Of a stretch of 64,000 bases of DNA, positions 21,583 to 33,635 are shown piece by piece; position 1 is the first letter of the stretch; the number at the start of each line of letters is the position of its first letter. The notes under the pieces are model-generated. The model saw nothing but the letters and a program-made list of their open reading frames with translations. It had not been told where the DNA came from and did not search any database. Made by a program: the position numbers and the translations under genes. The stretch is from Dryococelus australis (Eukaryota > Arthropoda > Insecta > Phasmatodea > Phasmatidae): the NCBI GenBank assembly GCA_029891345.1, contig CM057000.1, positions 123,923,838 to 123,987,837 on the forward strand, in the 5' to 3' direction.

Positions 21583-22011
21583 AAAGGCTGTTCGCGATAA
21601 AGTGAGCACTTTTGAAATGAACCTTGGAAAAAAGTAATTGCGCCTTCATGTATATATTTTAATGGGTGCACAGAGTGACATTCGTCCAGTAAAGTTGGTA
21701 ATGATGGATGGAAAGTAGTTCCATATAACTATGTCGAATAAAAAGTGTTAGGTAACCATTTGCAATAACTCGAATTATTACTTTCGCTTTCTTTTTTTTT
21801 TTCTAATGCGCCAACGCGCAAAAATTAGCAGATTTGTAAAACATTTACTTTCCTAATAATTTCACAGGTTTACTTGACCGACGCACGAATAAAGTGATGG
21901 GGACCCATGGCAATGCTAATTTTACGTAAGGCGAAAGAATACACAATGTGAAAACAAGTAGATTTTAAGTAGGGCTTTCAAAAGTGCTCATTTTACCGTG
22001 AACAGCCTATA
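21583..22011. mobile_element. 0.42 kb TIR element, copy 3 (inverted)
   Basis: Starts AAAGGCTGTTCGCGATAAAG and ends, reverse complemented, TATAGGCTGTTCACGGTAAA, so it lies in the opposite orientation to copies 1 and 2. The internal GACGCACGAATAAAGTGATG is the reverse of their CATCACTTTATTC block. It contains no transposase. Confidence 0.87.
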
Positions 22012-22709
22012 TATAGTGTGTGTAATTACTCATTATGCATACTTATTCTCAGTACTTATTCATTATGCAATTGCTAATTACTCATTATGTGTGCTTAGTC
22101 ATTATGCAATTACTCATTACAACCCATCTCGTTACAACATCCTCACTTGTGGTTTGGCAGCAAATGGGGGAACATGTGTACTTATTCTCAATATGCAATT
22201 ACACAAAAGTTGCTAGGGAGAGGGTGAGACACCCCCTCGCGAGATTAATAAAATTGTATTCAGTCTACTTGAGATGTTTTTGATCGCCGGACCGGCAAGC
22301 GCCCCTACTAAGACGCTTACTTCACAAGCAGAGACCAAACACCTACATGAACATCAATCAAAATACAAAAACACAAGTTGATTGTACGATGTATTTGCTG
22401 CCTGAAAACAACGATACTGTTCAGAACGAACAAGCTGTACCAGCTACAGGGTTTCACCGTTGTATTTGACAAATACAAATACTGCATAGGGCATTGTTTG
22501 ACAATGAAGTATCAGTAGCTGAAGTTAGTAGGAGCTATCCACACGAACCAAGGTTTGTGCTACAAGGGCTCAACAAACCAACTTGACGTGCGCCTTTACC
22601 ACATGCGACTGTGTGGTATTTTCCACGGCATAAGGAGAGGAATCACCGCACAAGGAAGAAGTGCAACATCCAGTGGGGTAAGTTGTTGAACTTGCTCATA
22701 CCACCTTGT
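22012..22709. other. No gene recognised; local ATTACTCATTATG repeats
   Basis: Repeated ATTACTCATTATGC / ATTATGCAATTACTC phrases lie between 22020 and 22115. The two overlapping frames (72 and 82 codons) come from this repeat. Nothing else is assignable. Confidence 0.5.
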
Positions 22710-24903
22710 CAGTGGTGTACCTAGAAATCAATCTAGGGGGGGTGCTGTGCTAATTGTTATTTGCGGTAAATACTGGACTAAAGCAATACAAATGTGTACA
22801 TCTGCGCGAAAAAAAGTACGTATTAAATATTGCAATTATTGTATTATGGAATGAAACACTTGGTATTCACAAGTATAATAATAAATTAGTTAAATTTTCC
22901 ACACACCTCTTTCCTTTGTATATTTCAAATAATTTTCAAAAATACATAACGATTGATTCTTCCAAACATGTTCAAAACTCATTCAGGTTCAACTTATATT
23001 TCTCAACGCACTGCGAGCAATGCCAACCCATCCAAGCAGTTTTCTGACATACTGTTGAGCAAATATGATTTAAGTCTACATAGTGTGGAAAAATACCTCT
23101 CACTTGATGCTGTAGATCATTAATGTGCGTGGATGAGTCTTTCAACAAAATCACTTTTTTGTAAAATTCTCTTGTCTTCTTCTAGCCAATTTTTTCGCCA
23201 CGTCTGTACTTTACTAAAAGCCACAGATGAAGATTTGTCTTGGGGATACTGCTTCAGTAGTGTTTGTATATCATTTCTGCAAGGTCAGTTCATTTCCTTG
23301 GTAGGATAAATTACGTATAACGAACACAATTCATCATTATGGAGCAAGAACTTCTAATAATTTAGTCCAGGTAGTGATCGAAATCCGCTTCCTCCAAAAT
23401 TATTCAAATTCGTTTGTAGCTAGTTCTACCGATGAACTTTTTTCCAAATTTTCCCGGAATTGTGATTACAAAAGTTGTCTCCTGCGCGTTTAATTTATTG
23501 CAAAAACAACGTTAAATTTAGCGCAATCTTCATTGCCTAGGTCCGGGATTTCAGACTTGAAGAATTGTGCATTCTTAACTCACGTAGAGACGCGGTACTT
23601 CTTAGCTTGCAAAAATGATGGAAAATTTAATATTAGGCAAAATATTTTACAACACGCCTCAAGAGAAACAATTGTAAAGTTACTCTGGAACAAAGAAGAA
23701 TGAAGATTGAGTGCTTCTGTAGTAGTTTCCGAGTCTCAGAAACTCTTGTTTTCCAACAGCGAGTCGCGATAGAAAAGTTCACGAAGCAAAAACCGCGAAT
23801 CTTGGTGCTGAACACCTCGAATCCCACGCGTCTGGATACGAATGCTACACACGAGCTTGAATAAAAGCTGCGTCTGTAGAATAGCTTGCACGACGAACAT
23901 ACACAGCTATGTGACATGATTGACGAGTGAGTGAGTGAGTGATTGGCAACCCCATCATCGCCCATTCATGCTTGCCGTGCCATCATATCGTTAGCTATAC
24001 AAATATTCCACACTGAAACCCACATGTTGAAGAGTTTTGACTATTGATCACGCAAGGTCTGACCCACAGGAGCCATATAATAATACAAATTATAGACAGT
24101 ATTCGCTAATAAAACAAAATTTATGTATTATCACCGTACCTCTAAGAAAGTGATACTTGTTCATTCCCATTTACATTGGGGTCGCTTTCCTTGCTAAAAT
24201 CCGAATCCCATCTGGCACACAGGTAACCATTTTTCAGTATTAGAAACTATGCATTAATTTCTCGAAAATGTTGGTGTGTAGGATGAAAGGAGAACATTTT
24301 ATTTACTGTGTACGGTAAATTACCAATCCGTCGATAACAACCCAAAAATCCCCGAGAGTTATATTTTTTAATGAACAAATGGGATTCCAACTCCCCTCCT
24401 TCTTTACGGAAGAGGGTTGAAATCGGCCTCCAAATTTTTATGTTGTGCACTTCCTTAATCAATAATACATTATCCGAGAACTCAAGAGATTTAGTCGAAT
24501 TATTCATTCTGTATGAACTACTGCCCATACACGTCTGCTTCAGTTACATTTTCAAGGATGGCTACGCCCTTCTGGAGCAGAACCAAAATCTAGGACGTAT
24601 GTATATTTTCTACATATTATTTAATGAAGAATACTTGCTGAATTTGTTCAGTATATTTCAGTTCCATCCTGTATTAAAATAAAACCAAACACAGCCATTT
24701 TTTTGTGTTCTAATGTATTTTTATTCAGAAGGCAGCTCCAGTGCACAAACGTACTAAAAAGTTAATATTCGCGAATTCATTTCCAATTAGCCAAACAGTC
24801 TTGGCAGAATATTCTAGATACCCTCACTTTATCCTGAATTTCGGGAGGGGATATATCCCTATGATCCCCCCCCCCCAATACCCCATTTTTACCTTCGCCC
24901 CTG
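22710..24903 (-). mobile_element. Deleted hAT element with terminal inverted repeats
   Basis: The left end CAGTGGTGTACCTAG is followed by a G run. The reverse-complemented right end CAGGGGCGAAGGTAAAAATG is followed by a long G run. The flanking octamers CACCTTGT (22702-22709) and CACTTTGG (24904-24911) match at 6 of 8, consistent with an aged hAT 8-bp target duplication. The only recognisable coding part is the C-terminal transposase region at 22985-23290. The interior from 23300 to 24880 has no transposase motifs, so the element is internally replaced or heavily decayed. Confidence 0.72.
22985..23290 (-). pseudogene. hAT transposase C-terminal fragment
   Basis: One minus-strand frame reads DIQTLLKQYPQDKSSSVAFS, QTWRKNWLEEDKR and, after two stop codons, ASSERYFSTLCRLKSYL with CLDGLALLAVR. 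The RYFSTLCRLKSYL block is the hAT dimerisation signature (AERSFSTLRRLKTYLR in relatives). Further in-frame stops follow the LLAVR segment. It is distinct in sequence from the relics at 3.0-5.1 and 38.0-40.3 kb, so it represents a third family or subfamily. Confidence 0.8.
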
Positions 24904-24970
24904 CACTTTGGCCACCTCATAATAGGATAAAAAATTCACCATAGGTAAAAAAAAAAAATGTTAGTCGTCT

Positions 24971-25325
24971 AAGGAGGTACTCGCCAGTCAGCGCTCCGAC
25001 AGTATCTTGAAAGACGTACTACCCCGACTAGAAGTGTCGATACATAATGAGGAGCCGGAGAAAATTAGACAAGAAGTAGACAATTTAGTAAAGAAACGTC
25101 TCTTTACAGCTGCTAAAACACGCAAGAGGCAACAAAATTTGAGCAAGAAAAATAAGTTTAATTAAATGTTCGTTTTGGGAAAAGATCACCAATAAGATAT
25201 TTTTAACTTTTGAAGGTCCGTTTCGTATAATGGGAGCTATACGAAATAGTTGTTATAATTATCTGACACGGAGGGAAAACTAGTAGGCAAATGCAACATT
25301 GCACAGTTAAAATTCTACCACTAAC
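24971..25325 (+). pseudogene. Orphan Gypsy integrase C-terminal fragment
   Basis: The frame 24971-25165 carries PEKIRQEVDNLVKKRLFTAA, the helical region after the integrase core. After a frameshift, about 25198-25325 carries FEGPFRIMGAIRNSCYNYL and LVGKCNIAQLKFY, the chromodomain-like tail of Gypsy integrases. No other Gypsy domain adjoins it on this strand. It starts 68 bp after the hAT element end, so the remainder may have been lost when that element inserted or during later deletion. Confidence 0.78.
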
Positions 25326-26124
25326 CATGTATTCAAGTCCAGTAAAATATCAAACAGTTAATATCTGTAAAGTCAGATGAACAAGTTACAAGAACTTATT
25401 TATTGTTTATCAGGAAATTTAGCACCAATGTTTTTGCGATTAAATTATCATTCAAAATGAATAGATCCTGCAAGAGCTAACATTGCGATATACTACTGTA
25501 TAAGCGATTATTGTTGTTGTGCTATGTTATTGTGTAATTTAAGGGCATATGTATTATGTTAAAGGGCACTGTGTTAAATGTGTCATGTTGTATTGTAACT
25601 TTATAATGGCTCTATTTTGGGTATGAAAATACAAAACTGAAAACGTATTAAGTTGAGCATGAAGACAAGATATTATTCGACCAGCAAATAATCATTCAGA
25701 CACTTCTAACACTTGCTCATTGTTAAAGTCGTACTCACAAGCTGTAGAGACTGAATCCCATGATACCTAATACATTTTAGCTTCTATCTTGTTTCACCGT
25801 TGTCCCCTTTTGTTACATATTCACACTTCTCGTCAACCTTGCAACACATGAAGTAAACTATGTCAATGTGTATAACACGATTATTCATTAATTTTCCTTC
25901 TCTTGTGATTTTATTTGCTATTGAATATTTATGTATATATGCTTGTAATGAAATAGTTTGAATTGATAAAATCAGTTATATTCTTGATTGGTATGTTATG
26001 AAGTTTACCTAACATTGTTAGAATTGGAAATAGGGACTTGGTCCTATTTCCGTCATTCTCCCATTACTGTCGTTAGTATGTATTCTATAAATTGAATATT
26101 AGAGAGATGTTAGAGGGACCTAGG
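25326..26124. other. No gene recognised
   Basis: AT-rich. GGAAATAGGGACTTGGTCCTATTTCC at 26027-26052 is an imperfect hairpin. There is no coding or repeat assignment. It could include the 3' end of the Gypsy fragment before it, but no LTR can be shown. Confidence 0.4.
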
Positions 26125-26305
26125 CACACCAAGCTTGATTCCCGGAATTTTGCACGTTGCCGCTGGTCAGTGAGTTTTCTCGGGGATATCCCATTTCCCC
26201 AGCCCTTGCATTCCCACGCTGCTCCATACTCACCTCACTACCACTAAACCCTCGCCGACTCTCAAGGTCTCGATGTTAAGAGCTGTCCATATCTCTCAAC
26301 TCCAC
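26125..26305 (+). mobile_element. tRNA-derived SINE (family 1), 5'-truncated and diverged
   Basis: GTTTTCTCGGGGATATCCCA, CCAGCCCTTGCATTCCCACG, CTGCTCCATACTCACCTCAC and CTCAAGGTCTCGATGTTAAG match the minus-strand reading of the SINE at 10803-11057. GCTTGATTCCCGG near 26134 is a degenerate box B. Box A is gone. It is more diverged than the other two copies. Confidence 0.82.
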
Positions 26306-27312
26306 TGTTTTTGCCGGACGTGGTGTTAGTCCTAGTGAGCGGCAACGTTTGAAAAATTTTTTTTTTTTTTCTAGGTATGTGAAGCTTCTCAATTCTAACT
26401 ACCTTATACTTAGGTGTTAGGCGAAGTTCCGGTGGGTAGGGCGGGAATTTATTGCGTCTCAGGGCGAACACCTTACGCCTACAAGGAAGGAAATCAAGCA
26501 AGGAGACATGCATCGCGGCAGAGAGGGATTGGGCAGCCATGACCTGCACTTTGGAGCCATGACCACCTCCCTGAGTGTACTTATAGTTAAGACTATAACT
26601 AAGAAGAGACTGGAAAAAACCGTCGTCGACAACGTAAAAACCCAGTCGACAGGAAAGAATTCTAAATTATTCATGCAATAAACAGAAATGCTATGGGAGA
26701 CAGAGGTTGGAACTCATTCTTTATTAATAGAGATGAAAGACTAGTAGAGACAGGATACTTCAGTTGGGATTCTTCAATTGATGCGAGTGGCGCAAGCATC
26801 ATCGTGGTGAGGTAAGTGGCGCTATGGGACCATTCCCTCCGGTTTCCCAGTAAACCTGAAACTGAAAATAAATGGAAGTGAGCTGCCAGTGGGTGTCAGC
26901 GAACCGACGCTCACTGGTTTCTACGCGTTCCAGTTTCTCAATCCAAAGCGAAGCGAACACCCATCCCGGCACGCAGGAGGGTCTATTTCGACGGTGTGCT
27001 ACGCCTCACAAGGTGACCTTGACACGTGGTTGGCTCCTTGCCTCGCGAGCTGTCCGCGGACAGATGGGGAAGCACATGTTGGAAGACACTTCCATAGGTT
27101 ACACAGCACGTGGCTGCATGCAGCAAGGTACCTTCTGTTGTCTCGGGTTGTTGCCCTGTTTCGTATTGAGCTGCACAAACAGGCACCACCTATCGCTCGT
27201 GTTTACCCCCCTCTTATCAATGTACACTTGGTGTTTTTACCTGCGCCCCGCATTCAAACCTGTTTACACAAAACACAGACGTGTGGCAACCGCTTATACC
27301 GCCATCTCCAGC
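26306..27312 (+). other. Unassigned region with two overlapping open frames
   Basis: Frames of 147 codons (26872-27315) and 157 codons (26889-27362) overlap on the plus strand. Composition here is GC-richer than the surroundings, which lowers stop-codon frequency. Neither frame has a signal peptide, repeats or a domain I recognise, and their codon use is not clearly coding. They could be chance frames or part of an unannotated exon. The second runs into the inverted-repeat element that follows, which argues against a conserved protein. Confidence 0.3.
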
Positions 27313-27958
27313 TAAGGCCGTGTCCCAATTCGCCGAGGGAGTACTCTCCCGCTCACTTTTGACGTCACAGAGAGCCCCTTCTGCTGACCCAACTCCGAGG
27401 AGAGAGCGCGAGAGGGAGAGTGAACGACAATGTACACTCTGTGCTCACTCTCGCATCCTCCCTGGCAGCCATGTTGTTTTCAAGTCTAACCACACATATC
27501 CAGACACATATTTTGTTGTTTCTAAAGCAGTGTTAGAAATATTTTATCGACTTAACTTAATCACTGCTATTGTGAAATGTGTAATAAGCAAAATATTTCA
27601 TTTGATCGGAACATAACAAATTATGATGTTATTATGTCCATGTTCCATTTCGGTTAATTGTGTGCATATTAATAAATACTGCAATTTGCACACAACTATG
27701 TTTTCAATCATGAAAAATCTAACAAATTAAAATAAGTTATTATTTCATAAAATACTGTGAATTTATTCTAGGAAGGTGAAAGTCCAGCAATATTTTATTT
27801 TTCACTATTTATTACATTTTCTGCCAGAGAAATAATGCCGAAGGCTTCCAGCGGGCAGAAGTCTCAATTCGCTAGAGTGAGCCAGAGTGAGCCAGAGTGT
27901 GCCAGAGTGAGAGTGGCGAGTGAGAGTGAGCACACTTTCGAGTTGAGACACGACCTTA
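27313..27958. mobile_element. 0.65 kb inverted-repeat-bounded element
   Basis: The left end TAAGGCCGTGTCCCAATTCG and the reverse-complemented right end TAAGGTCGTGTCTCAACTCG match at 17 of 20. Both subterminal parts contain CTCACTCT-type phrases, including a GAGTGAGCCA repeat at 27876-27920. It has no coding capacity. TAA/TTA at the ends suggests a PIF/Harbinger-like 3-bp target, but the two sides do not match exactly, so the superfamily is open. Confidence 0.68.
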
Positions 27959-27984
27959 AAATGCGCCAGCAAAATGGCGTCGCT

Positions 27985-28160
27985 GGCCAGAGACATGTCG
28001 GGGCGCCATTCGTCAATCAGCGCCTGGTACGTAGCTTACTGGCTATACAGCAACCTAGCCAATAGGGAACCTTTCGCGAAACGTAGTAGCCAATCAGACG
28101 CGAGGCCCGTCCCCAGAGTTTCGTGCAGCCAATCAGCGAATGGGGCATGCCCACGTATCA
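27985..28160. promoter_or_regulatory. CCAAT-box cluster, possible promoter
   Basis: Within about 130 bp there are GTCAATCAGCG (28012), AGCCAATAGGG (28056), AGCCAATCAGACG (28088) and AGCCAATCAGCG (28127). Together with AAAATGGCGTCGC (27971) and a locally raised CpG content, this looks like an NF-Y-type promoter. No exon is evident on either side, so the regulated gene, if any, lies outside what I can recognise. Decayed repeat copies could also explain the repetition. Confidence 0.4.
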
Positions 28161-30530
28161 AATGAACTGTTGCGCCATTTAACTTCTCTACGCTAATTTA
28201 TTCTGTGACGTGGACGTAGCTAAGATATATTCCATTCACAATTACTTCAAACATTTCTGAAGCCTTCCTAAATCTCCTATCACACTGTCAAATTTTTCCG
28301 TCAAACTGCTTCCAATAAGTTTGATCAAATAAAGTTGGATAGATTATGACGTCAACGTAACATCATAAACGCCGCCATATTTCTCTGAGAAAGTTGGATG
28401 GTTTCAGTTTCCATCCTACTGTACCACGTGGTACAATTTGAAATGCATGGGTTGACACAATTATAAACAATATTCAAAATCACAACACTATTTATTACAA
28501 CTCTTTGGTACAGTTTCAAATGTTTCATGAAAACACAGTCGCGATTAGCAAGGTGACTTGCCGTGCAAAAAATAAGTTTAACTTTACTTGGTCTCGCTCA
28601 CAACGTGTGAATGGAATCTCACACTAAACTGATAAACATTCAACAAGATAGCAGCCCCAACTCCACTGCGTTACAATGGGGCAATAAAATAAAATAAATT
28701 GCACTTCGTGTAAACTTGACTGGCCTGGAGGCTGAACATATTTCAGATAATTAAATTGCCAAATTATTTCTTCGGGACCAAACCAACATCTAGATTAAGG
28801 CACGGCATTAAAAAAATTCCACAAAATACTGAAGCTTTTCCCCAGAGCTCAGCAAAGTTTGCATTCAAATGACTACGTTAAATCTCGCGGGGTTTTCAAA
28901 CGAGTGGTAGAAAATGCTTTTCAAACATTTACAACAAAATATAAAAAGCATGTAAGCACTATTTAACGTGCTAAATATCTTACAGTTCACGCCAAATTAA
29001 TTGGTAGCACTTATCGCGGCGGACATCACCCATTAAGGGACACGCGCTGTAAAATACACAGATTAAAATCAATTAAAAAATACAACAGACGGACAAGCAG
29101 CTGGTCACGTCTCATTAAAGTTGCACCGTCCTAAAAAACAATATTAATTAAACACATTTAAAATCGCGACCGCGTGAAGAGTGGACGCGCTTCTGTGAAA
29201 AAAAAAACTAGGGCAGCCAAAAGGGGCGGGTCGACTAACCATACGCCACACACTCATTAGATTGGCGAATAAATATATAAACATAAGAGCCAAACTACAA
29301 AGCCAAAAACTACGTAACTACCATATTGACGTGCGGGCCGAAACAACAGCCACATCCAAGAACTACTGCGCGCCCTCAAAATTACGTTAGCACTTCAGGT
29401 GATCAAAAATTCTCAAAGACTATGTGCCCATACGCAAAATTACGCATCATTCCACCACTCAACGCTCATTCTGGCCCTACACCTTCCGCCACAATAGATT
29501 TAAGCATACTAAATTCTCAAAGCATTTCACTACTGACAATTAATAATCGCCGAGCCCAAAGCGCAGTTCTCTCTCATGATGCCCCAGGTAGCTGCAGACC
29601 AAACCCGCACCAGGCAGGCAGAAGGACGTCGTGTCACAAGCGGCGGCGCATGGAGAATGACATATTAAAATTAAAAATCGAGCCCCACTCGAGAAAGGGA
29701 GGGGGGGGGGGGTATTGGCCAGGGTAGGAGAAGGGAGGGGAACCAAGACTCCAGCGGGATGGGGGAAACAGTGCTGCGCGCTTTGACGGCGAAACACGCT
29801 ATCCAGGCGGCGGGATTTTCAAATGCCGACGCACTACATTATAATATTGGACCGGTTAAAAAGTTTATTCGATTTTTGATGGTCTCAGCGAATCACATTC
29901 TTCCACGAGAAAAATGGAATTCAAGAAATCAGTTTCTGGAAACGAAGTAGGTTATGAAAATAATTAATTTATGTAGAGTCTCTCAGGGCATGAAGTTATA
30001 TTAAAATTGAATATTGCACATAATATTACGAACTCTGAGGCATCCAATTTAATTCTGCAGGAAACATCTCTGATAAATAAAATTTTAATTTAGTAAAGAA
30101 ACGGAAATAAATTAAATTCCTTACATTTCTTCCTGTAATGGACTGCATGGAAAAACTATGAAAATAATTTTTAAATGATAATTCAAATTAGATTCCCCTA
30201 GTAAAAAAATTTGACAGTGTGACACACTGCCAAACACATCCAAAATTATTTGATCACGATTTGTTGGAAGGAAAAATTTGCTGGCCGTATCTTGTCTTCA
30301 AATTTTATTGTGAAATTTGGTTGAACGCGAAAATTTGGGAGTGTAACAGGGGCTTAAAGTTCTACTTCCAGAATATTCCTCCGCCCTGTGCAAACAAAGC
30401 TTGACCGAGCCTAGAAGATTACACCAAAGGGACCACGCACCGCATCAGTGCGCACTAAGCAAAATAATATTTCGCATAAGTAATTTAAAGTACTTTTATG
30501 TTGACACAGTATAAAACGCTTGTGACACAT
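28161..30530. other. No gene recognised
   Basis: Mostly AT-rich. A 133-codon plus frame (29326-29727) has no domain and ends in a G run at 29699-29711. Its minus-strand overlap (85 codons) is likewise uninformative. No splice or repeat structure was clear. Confidence 0.4.
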
Positions 30531-31421
30531 TGCTAGAGCCACGAGTATTTCGCGAATCCATTCGGAGGAGAGGTAGACTCCAAACACTATGAAATAACTC
30601 CCTACCTCCTATTTATAATTAGCTCTTTCTCCTTCCTTCCAGTTACTCACTTCACCTTAAGTGGAGGTAAGGGTGTTCGGGTGTTTACTCAGGGAGAGCT
30701 GAAAAACAGATAGGATTTTAAAAATATGCATTTAATTAATAACCACACTAATCTCATGAACAGCAATTACAACAAGAATACAAGAGATAACAAGTTACTT
30801 CTACTCACACGTCGTTTCCTTAATACAAATAGCAAGTTACGTCTAGACTCAATCAAAATATGTTAGCTCCAATTACCAATTACCACGTCGCACCTAATCC
30901 CTATCCTTGCCAGTAATATTAATCATAATAGGGGTTGGGGACGATGTCGCGATACAGGCATTGGTCCCTAACGCTACGCGTAATATGCTCATCCTTTAAC
31001 TTCTGCTTGGTTGGCCTCGGTAACCCCTCTGCCCTGGGGTAAGTGGATGCTCGCCCCTTCAGCCTCGATCACACACTGTTCACACGTCGATGCCTTACGG
31101 TCAGCTAGCAAGGCGGAGGGGGGGGGGGGAGCCTCCCGGCCTTTTATATAGCCGGGCTATCTAGGGCAAGTTTATAAAACAACCCGCATGGTTATAAACT
31201 CTACTGTTGTGATTGGATGGAAGTTCTTTAGACGCGCCCCGGTTAACTGTGAGCCAGTAATAAGCATGAAGCAGTAGTGCGAGTGAGCGTTTAACAGTCT
31301 GGTACAGAGGCCTCACTTGACCACAGCAACCAATAAGCAAACGATGATGTCTCGAGTGTATACATGGCTGTCCAGCCTAGATTGCTGCCAAATCAATCCG
31401 CGAAATACTCGGGGCCCTACA
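30531..31421. mobile_element. 0.89 kb inverted-repeat-bounded segment with internal promoter-like motifs
   Basis: The left part AGAGCCACGAGTATTTCGCG (30535-30554), continuing AATCCATTCGG, is mirrored at the right. There the reverse complement from 31421 reads TGTAGGGCCCCGAGTATTTC and continues GCGGATTGATTTGG. The interior holds TTTTATATAGCC (31141-31152) inside a CCCGGC..GCCGGG hairpin, a run of 12 G at 31119-31130, and on the minus strand an ATTGGTTG CCAAT-type motif about 190 bp before that TATA. It may be a MITE-like element or, read on the minus strand from TGTAGGGCC, part of an LTR-like unit. No target duplication is clear. Confidence 0.5.
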
Positions 31422-33340
31422 CATTTCATATTTGGGAAACAGTCAAGCACCTCATAAAAGGGGTGATTTTTAAATGGTCTGATTCAAAAAGTGCGAATAA
31501 CCCGCGAATAGACTACATATAATAGCGTATCAGGTTTTGGATGTCCCTATGACGCTATTGATGATCTCATTCACTCTGGAAGTGTTGTCATAAAATAAAG
31601 TAAGGGCATATAGCTAGAGTTGCCATATACGTGGTACTCAAAAAGAGGACATGTTCAGGTAACTGGCATTAAAAAAGAGGACACTTGCTAGAAAATGACA
31701 TGAACAAAGCGGGAACACAATTTTACAATGGAACTATACAAAATCGGTATATCATGTCGCATGTCAGTTGGATATTATGTCACAAAATTGTACCCAAAAT
31801 TCGGTTCCATATAGCTTTTTAAGTAAATTCGAAATATTTTTTTTTGCAATCAGATAAATTAATAATCATGTTCACTCCGAATATGAAAGTCGATTTCATT
31901 TAGTTTGTAGGCACTACAGAATATTTAGCGAACAAATAATAAGTATTCACACAAAAAACAGTTGCACATACGCACTGGACACGCATTTTTTTTTATATTG
32001 GCAATGAATCACTCTCGCACAGCTCGGGTTCAGATATATTTATATTTTATTTCTATAACAATTTTATTTGTTCTTTTTAGGTTTCTATTTCCTAGCAATT
32101 AATTATTAAATTTGGTATAGATTAGGCACTCCTCAACTTATACACGTAAAAAGAAAAGCCAGGGAAAAATATAGGAGTGTTGATATAGACAACATATATG
32201 TGCGGTATTGTCCAAACGGTGTGCACCTCAGCAGGAAGTTCATTGGCGCTGTTACTATCTGTTTAACGACATAAAAACCCACAGAGAAGCAAATCTTCAC
32301 AGTCTTTAACTGTAATTGGAAAAGAAGATAGTTCGATTTTTTTTTTTTTTTTTTTGTAAAACCCGGCCGGACAATTTACAAGGCCTCAAAAAGAGGGCAT
32401 GTCCGGGTAAAAGAGGACGTCTTGCAACTCTACTTATAGCATGCTTACGCATTAGTCTGAAAGATGCCATTTGCACGCATATTTCATTTGTACTGTTAAG
32501 ATTGTTATCACAAAAATATCATTTAAGTATAACTGCATACTTGTACTTTTTTTTTTTAACTTGAAAAACCCATTGATTTGATTAATCTTCGCAATGTTTC
32601 CCTACTTCCTCTGAAATTAATTTCTTTTGCCAACACTGTCCACAAGGTTTTTTAGAGTGGGTACAGTTTTCTTTTCTAGATGGAGATTTTTGGACATTCG
32701 CCGTTGCGATGCAGATATCTTTAATGGGAAAACAGGGCTGAACACGAAAAAATACGCAAATAAGACAAGCAACCCATGGACGAGAAACTACATATATGTA
32801 TACATCACTGAAAGATTCCAAGAGGCAATAGAGTAAAAAAAAAAAAAAAAAAAAAATTCAGCAACTAATTACGAAAATATGTGTATATATACACAACCAA
32901 CAGATAGCGCATGGCAAACAACACCGGCTAGAAACCTGCTTGATTAAATTAGTACAAAACTGACAAAATAAGTAGTAACAAAATGGGACAACACTACAAA
33001 GAAAACGCACCCGAGCACAGCAGTTTTACCAGACACGACAGACTGCAAGTCAGACATGCTGTAGTCAAGGATATATATGCACAACGCCAAACGAACAGGA
33101 CAGCAAGTTAAATGTGGAAAACTAAAATACTTATATACGTATATGAAAAAACTACGTACTGCCAACAAACAACACACCGAATACGACACAGGCTAGTTAT
33201 CTACTTACACAAATATAACAAACGCAACGAAGAAACTCGCACAAACACAGCAGTTTTTCCAGAACAGACAATATGCGACGTTTTGGGAACTGCTATGATT
33301 GAGTGTATGGGTTCTGTATATGATTAATCGCACCTGGAGT
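31422..33340. other. No gene recognised; homopolymer runs
   Basis: Long T run at 32338-32356 and A run at 32836-32856. A repeated phrase AAAAAGAGGACATGTTCAGG (31638) / CAAAAAGAGGGCATGTCCGG (32387) suggests a diverged local duplication. Small frames (79-82 codons) have no recognisable features. Confidence 0.45.
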
Positions 33341-33545
33341 AAATTTATTGAAAGAGTTAATTAAATTTATTGAAAGGGTTAATTAAATTCATTGGAAGGG
33401 TTAATTAAATTTATTGAAATGGTTAACTACAGTTAGGTGTCCAAATGGTTAACTACGGGTAAAAGGTTAAATTGATGGAAAGGGTTGAATTTTATCGAAT
33501 GGATCAAATGTATAGAAAGGGTTCGATTTATTGAAAGGACCAATT
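33341..33545. repeat. Minisatellite, about 24-bp unit
   Basis: GAAAGRGTTAATTAAATTYATTG is repeated about three times at 33350-33420. It decays into AAATGGTTAACTAC and GGAAAGGGTTGAATTTTATC variants up to about 33540. Confidence 0.85.
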
Positions 33546-33635
33546 ATTTTTGGTGTTAAAAGTTGCAGATGTTGCTTCTTCGAAGTCCGGCGGACGACTT
33601 AGCTCTGAGGGGTGGGAACAGCAGCATATATGGGT

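Noticed and set aside
23920-23945. GTGAGTGAGTGAGTGAT microsatellite
   Set aside because: Only about four units; too short to list as a separate repeat feature.
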